Source: Pilaira anomala (Eukaryota; Mucoromycota; Mucoromycetes; Mucorales; Mucoraceae). From it: DNA of 64,000 nt. Under the pieces are notes generated by a model, which saw only the letters and a list, made by a program, of their open reading frames with translations, did no database searches and was not told the origin of the DNA. A program made the translations under genes and the position numbers. Position 1 is the stretch's first letter. Every line of letters begins with the position of its first letter. The DNA is taken from positions 536,708 through 600,707 of the forward strand of contig JAIXMQ010000016.1 of the NCBI GenBank assembly GCA_025716855.1. Reading direction: 5' to 3'. Positions 60,765-64,000 of this stretch are shown here, piece by piece.

Positions 60765-61190
60765 TCCGTTTCTTTTTTTATCATCACTGTATCTATCCTG
60801 TCTCTCCTTTCTCCTTCTCTTCTCTCTCCTTTTGGTTTTGCTTCCTTCTCTCTTTTTCTGCTCCGTGCTCTCCTTTTTCTTTCCTTTTTGTGTTTCTGCA
60901 TTTTGTTTGTGTTCTTTTGTGCCTGTTCGGATTGACTGTCGGGGTTACCCAGTGTACTGCTCCTTTCCCAAGCCTTCTGTATCCATTCCTTGCCTTTCTC
61001 TTTCTGTCTCTCTTCTTCTGTGCTGGTGACTTTTTTAGTATTTTAATTATAATTAACCCTCTGTTCTTCGGAACATTTATTATTTCTTTACTTTTTGTTA
61101 CCTTGTTTCTCGGGGTATTCAGACTACCATCTTTCCAGTCCCTTGCACCCCTTATTAATAATAATTTTTAATAAAACCAACTTTCTTAAC
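60765..61190 (+). other. 3' region of element A
   Basis: Pyrimidine-rich sequence (repeated CTCTCCTT, TTTCTTT words) with no long frame, ending in ATTAATAATAATTTT, an AATAAA near 61171 and ACCAACTTTCTTAAC. There is no long poly(A) tail at the junction with the 15-bp repeat. No trace of endonuclease or reverse transcriptase was seen. Confidence 0.6.
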
Positions 61191-61205
61191 CTGAGCCAAG
61201 AAGGC
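61191..61205. repeat. 15-bp target-site duplication (tRNA-Thr 5' end copy)
   Basis: CTGAGCCAAGAAGGC, identical to 59223-59237. Here it stands alone, without the rest of the tRNA, between the tail of element A and the leader of element B. Confidence 0.85.
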
Positions 61206-61589
61206 ACCTTTCTCTCCGCTAAGTATTTTTTTATTAAATTTATACTCAGCAAAAAAAAAATCATCTCGTCAACGCGCTATCCGATCTGCAAATTTTAACA
61301 AAGTTTTAGATTGCTCTCAATTAGCTCGTCTCAAATCTGCAAAGTTTTTTTCTCTACGATAAGTATTCGTGTAGCTATTCTCGTTACAAGATCTCTCCAT
61401 CTTTCGGTAATTGCTCCATCTACAACCCCGATCAACTCCGATTTTGGTGAAACTTTAATAGAAGTTGCTCCTTGAAATTCCCCATTTTTTGGTACTAGTC
61501 CCGTATTTCTAGCATCAAAACTCGCCTCAAAACAACCGTTTTTGTGCATTTTTTCAGGTAGTAAAATCTATATTTTTTTTTTTTTTTTT
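61206..61589 (+). other. 5' leader of element B
   Basis: 384 nt between the tRNA-derived repeat and the first ORF1 ATG, ending in a T-rich run directly before ATG at 61590. Its first about 30 nt resemble the leader of element A; the rest does so only weakly. It presumably holds an internal promoter, but no tRNA-like A/B box pair was found beyond the partial A box in the adjoining repeat. Confidence 0.55.
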
Positions 61590-63140
61590 ATGACTACCAC
61601 CCCCACCAGCAAGTTACGTAAGGCCCCCCCTGTCGTGGCTGCATCCAGAACTAAAACTGGGATTCCTCTCGCCCCAAGCACGCTAGAAGCTCGAGTCAAA
61701 CGTGCCCAGAATCCTGTAAGTAAAGCGCGTGTGACTGTACCCTCTGTTACACAAATCCAAGATTATTTAGACTCCGACTCTCAAATTTCGATTCCAAATG
61801 GTCAAGAACTTCCTCCCGCTACTGACTACTATGTTCCTGCCGACACTCAAGTGTCTAACATTGAAACTCCGCTCTCCGCTGACCTTGTAAGTGGTCTTCC
61901 TGACTACCTATTGGATTTCCAACGTGAGTTTAGAGCTCTTAAAGCTACTGTGGTTGACCAAGGTGAACGTCTTGGTTTGGTTGAAACTCTTACCGCTGAG
62001 GTCCAGTCTTTGAAACAGTCTCTTCAACAATCTAGAGATTCCTAAAAGAAGCTCAAGATTACATCTATCAACTGGAACAACGTCTCGCCCACATGATCCT
62101 ACCATTGAATCTGATATGGACGTAGTTCATACGGATCTTGATCATGATATGGTCGCTGAAACCGAGTTCCCGTCTCTCCCTGTTCGTGATCTGTCATCTA
62201 ACGCAAGTAAGTATGCCAGTGAAGAATTCGTTACCGTGGCTCCTAAGAAGAAGGTCTCGCCCCAAAGAAGGCTAAACTTGGCTCAAATTGCTGCTGTAAA
62301 TGTCCCTGCTGCCCCTGCTAAGAAGGCTCGTACTTTTAAGCAGAAGACCTCAATTGCTCGTCCCTTTTTAGAAGTTACTCCTGGTCCTAAAGGCTTTACG
62401 TATGTGTATATCCCACGCTCGCGTAAGATGACACGTGTTGAAGTCCGGTCTCGTCTTCGTCAGATTGGTGCTGATACTAGCCGTATCTTGATGTGATCTT
62501 CCCAGCTACCGGTGTTATTGGTGTGCTCCTACATATTCAATATGTCAAGACCTTCACTGATGTTATGGTTGCCGTAGGTTCCAAGACTCTTGAAGACTTC
62601 CAGGTGTTAGACCCGAAGCATCTAGGTGATCCAACGTATCTTTCGTATACCGAGGAGAACCGTGTGTTGAAGGCTAAGGAACTTCATGCTAATAGGTGTC
62701 TTAGTGCCCTTACGTTTCTTCATCGTACTAGGTATCATCAAGTCCTTGGTGTTGGTCGTTCTTTTGTAGATCGGGGGTGGATTACAGAACGTGAACTTGC
62801 TGAGGTAATGAGCTTGCCTAAGGACTCTCCTAAAGACTTGACAGTTGCTTCAAAAGCCGGTGCCTTCTTCAAGCCTTTAAGTACAGTACAAGAAGATCAT
62901 GAAATGGGTGATGATGGTGTTGGTGCTTCTTCTGGTGTTGGTGCTTCCTCTGGTGTTGGTGCTTCTGGTGCTGGTGCTCCTGGTGTTGGTGCTTCTGGTG
63001 TTGGTGCTCCCTCTGGTGCTGGTGCTTCTTCTGGTGTAGGTGTCTCCTCTGGTGCTGGTGAAGGATCTGTTCAGATGGATGATGATCTTATGGGTGGTAT
63101 CTCAACTACTACCTCTATCGCTTCTGATATCTCAATCTAA
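61590..63140 (+). pseudogene. ORF1 of element B, several -1 frameshifts
   Basis: Starts MTTTPTSKLRKAPP. Four segments in successive frames (61590-62045, about 62039-62100, about 62095-62496, about 62480-63140) together give a coiled coil (VEVQSLKQSLQQSRD, then FLKEAQDYIYQLEQRL), a basic linker (PAKKARTFKQKTS), a compact domain (GFTYVYIPRSRKMTRVEVRS, DTSRIL) and a C-part LLHIQYVKTFTDVM, LHANRCLSALTFLHRTRY equivalent to element A. Each change of frame is in the same direction (-1). The tail is Gly/Ala/Ser/Val-rich and encoded by a minisatellite. The last segment ends TAA at 63138-63140, one base before the ORF2 ATG. Confidence 0.7.
62916..63060 (+). repeat. Coding minisatellite in ORF1 C-terminus
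   Basis: Imperfect tandem units built on GGTGTTGGTGCTTCT encode repeated [10 protein letters not shown] peptides. A similar GGTTCTGGTGACTCT repeat recurs in ORF2 around 63885-63925. Confidence 0.85.
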
Positions 63141-63141
63141 T

Positions 63142-64000
63142 ATGTCGGCCCTCCAGCCTTATCATATTAGTTTATGGAATGCCAATGGCCTTCGTATGAC
63201 AACTATTCAAGACTCTCTCAAATATGCTTCTTCCTCTTCCATTCTTTTTATTACTGAGACATGGCTTACCTCTCCTATGCTTCTCCCTACAAACTGGGTT
63301 CAATATCATCTCTATGGTACCAAAGTTGCTTCGGCTAACCGCGGTAAAGGTGGTATTGTAGCCCTAGTCAATCCTTCCTGTCCTTTATCTGTTACTCTCC
63401 TTCCTTCCCCCAATGCATATACCCTCTCTACTAAGGTTGGTGCTCTTCGTGTGCATTGTGTCTATCTTCCTCCCTCGCTTCATCGTGATCAAGTCCTTGA
63501 GGTGTTAGAGTCTATCCCTCGTGGTGCCAATACCATCATCTGTGGTGACTTTAATGCGCGTCTCGGTGAAACTCTTGGTGACTATAATGTGAATCCTCGT
63601 GGTCGTCTCTTTTACCCGTGGGTACTCGACCGTCAAATGTCGATCTTAAATGCTTCTCTTGCTTTTGGTAAACCTACTTTTTACGGCTTCCGTAAAGGTA
63701 AAGAAACCAGTAGTGTTATTGATCTGTTTGTTACAAATATCGACTCAGTTGATCTTCTCGGTGCTTCTATTTCAGTTGAGTCTGAAGTTTCTCTTGGGTC
63801 TGATCATAGATTGCTTACGCTTTCTTTTGAGATTGATTCAAGAATCTTGGGATCTGGGGGTACTGGTGTTTCTTCGGGTGGCTCTGGTTCTGGTGACTCT
63901 GGTTCTGGTGACTCTGGTTCTGGTGTCTCTGTTCGTCGTCTGTGGAATCTGTCCAAACTTGGTGATAAGGCGTGTCTTGATAAGTATAGGTCTTCTTTTA
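63142..64000 (+). CDS. LINE ORF2, endonuclease domain (partial)
   Basis: First 286 codons of ORF2, open to the window end. It is an endonuclease/exonuclease/phosphatase (AP-like) domain that would nick target DNA for target-primed reverse transcription. Catalytic motifs are all present: LWNANGLR (Asn 13/15), ETWL (Glu about 39), GDFNARLG (135-142), IDLFVTN (Asp about 194) and SDHRLLTL (220-227). A Gly/Ser/Asp repeat follows (about 240-260) before LWNLSKLGDKACLDKYRS. Unlike ORF1 the frame is unbroken here. The ATG is one base after the ORF1 stop (TAA-T-ATG), suggesting coupled reinitiation. Reverse transcriptase is expected downstream. Confidence 0.9.
   Translation, partial: MSALQPYHISLWNANGLRMTTIQDSLKYASSSSILFITETWLTSPMLLPTNWVQYHLYGTKVASANRGKGGIVALVNPSCPLSVTLLPSPNAYTLSTKVGALRVHCVYLPPSLHRDQVLEVLESIPRGANTIICGDFNARLGETLGDYNVNPRGRLFYPWVLDRQMSILNASLAFGKPTFYGFRKGKETSSVIDLFVTNIDSVDLLGASISVESEVSLGSDHRLLTLSFEIDSRILGSGGTGVSSGGSGSGDSGSGDSGSGVSVRRLWNLSKLGDKACLDKYRSSF

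Larger units (their letters stand above)
59238..61190 (+). mobile_element. Non-LTR retrotransposon copy A, ORF1 only
   Basis: It starts at the base next to the tRNA 5' end and ends at the second 15-bp copy of the tRNA start. The leader (59238-59484) is followed by a frameshifted ORF1 (59485-60764) related to that of element B. There is no ORF2: after ORF1 the sequence is a pyrimidine-rich stretch and a short AT-rich tail with AATAAA. No LTR or terminal inverted repeat is visible. Codon use (C/T endings, low homopolymer content) differs from the surrounding DNA. Interpretation as a non-autonomous or internally deleted LINE copy rests on the similarity to B. Confidence 0.75.
61206..64000 (+). 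mobile_element. Non-LTR retrotransposon copy B (ORF1 + ORF2), cut by window end
   Basis: It begins just after the 15-bp tRNA-derived repeat with ACCTTTCTCTCCGCTAAG, similar to the first bases of element A (CCCTTTCTTTCGCTTAAAG). A leader of about 380 nt is followed by ORF1 (frameshifted) and ORF2, which opens with an AP-like endonuclease. Gene order and endonuclease type place it among LINE-like elements. The reverse transcriptase that would fix the clade is outside the window. Confidence 0.85.

Overview
The window is AT-rich nuclear DNA from a fungus, most likely an early-diverging one (Mucoromycota/Mucorales). I infer this from the compact genes, the short GT-AG introns (about 50-170 nt, some with perfect TACTAAC branch points), the fungal-type topoisomerase I, phosphofructokinase, Siw14 and Bsd2 proteins, and the very abundant A/T homopolymers between genes and in introns. 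Exon-intron models were built by hand. Multi-exon models whose total length divides by three and whose joins restore family motifs are the most reliable.

Layout: 1-12.7 kb holds the end of an ABCC (MRP-type) transporter, protein phosphatase 5, a LARP4-like La protein, a UDP-GlcNAc/UDP-Gal-type transporter and elongation factor 2. 13.4-23.1 kb holds a small unknown protein, a LAMTOR2/roadblock subunit, a CS/NudC-like protein, DNA topoisomerase I, a Siw14-type phosphatase and a Bsd2/NDFIP-like membrane adaptor. 25.2-31.4 kb is one large CHD remodeler of the Kismet/CHD7 type. 33.6-46.2 kb holds an unknown membrane protein, an Msp1-like AAA ATPase, a Cid1-type nucleotidyltransferase and 6-phosphofructokinase. 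47-55.7 kb holds two tandem GNAT acetyltransferases, a coiled-coil protein, an FHIP/FAM160 protein and a mitochondrial SpoU rRNA methyltransferase. These are unrelated housekeeping genes with no operon-like logic. Several pairs are divergent and may share promoters (PP5/LARP4, Siw14/Bsd2, coiled-coil/FHIP).

The last 5 kb differ in composition and content. A tRNA-Thr(AGU) gene (minus strand) is followed directly at its 5' end by two tandem, related non-LTR retrotransposon copies. The first (A) carries only a frameshifted ORF1. The second (B) has a frameshifted ORF1 and the start of an intact ORF2 with an AP-type endonuclease, cut by the window end. A 15-bp copy of the first 15 nt of the tRNA lies between A and B, as expected of a target-site duplication. 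This suggests an element that targets the 5' end of this tRNA gene and leaves it intact, and it is the strongest candidate here for a little-described system.

Other points of interest are an apparent 2-nt microexon in EF-2, a 9-nt terminal exon in topoisomerase I, 3' splice sites preceded by pure A tracts, and a T64 homopolymer.
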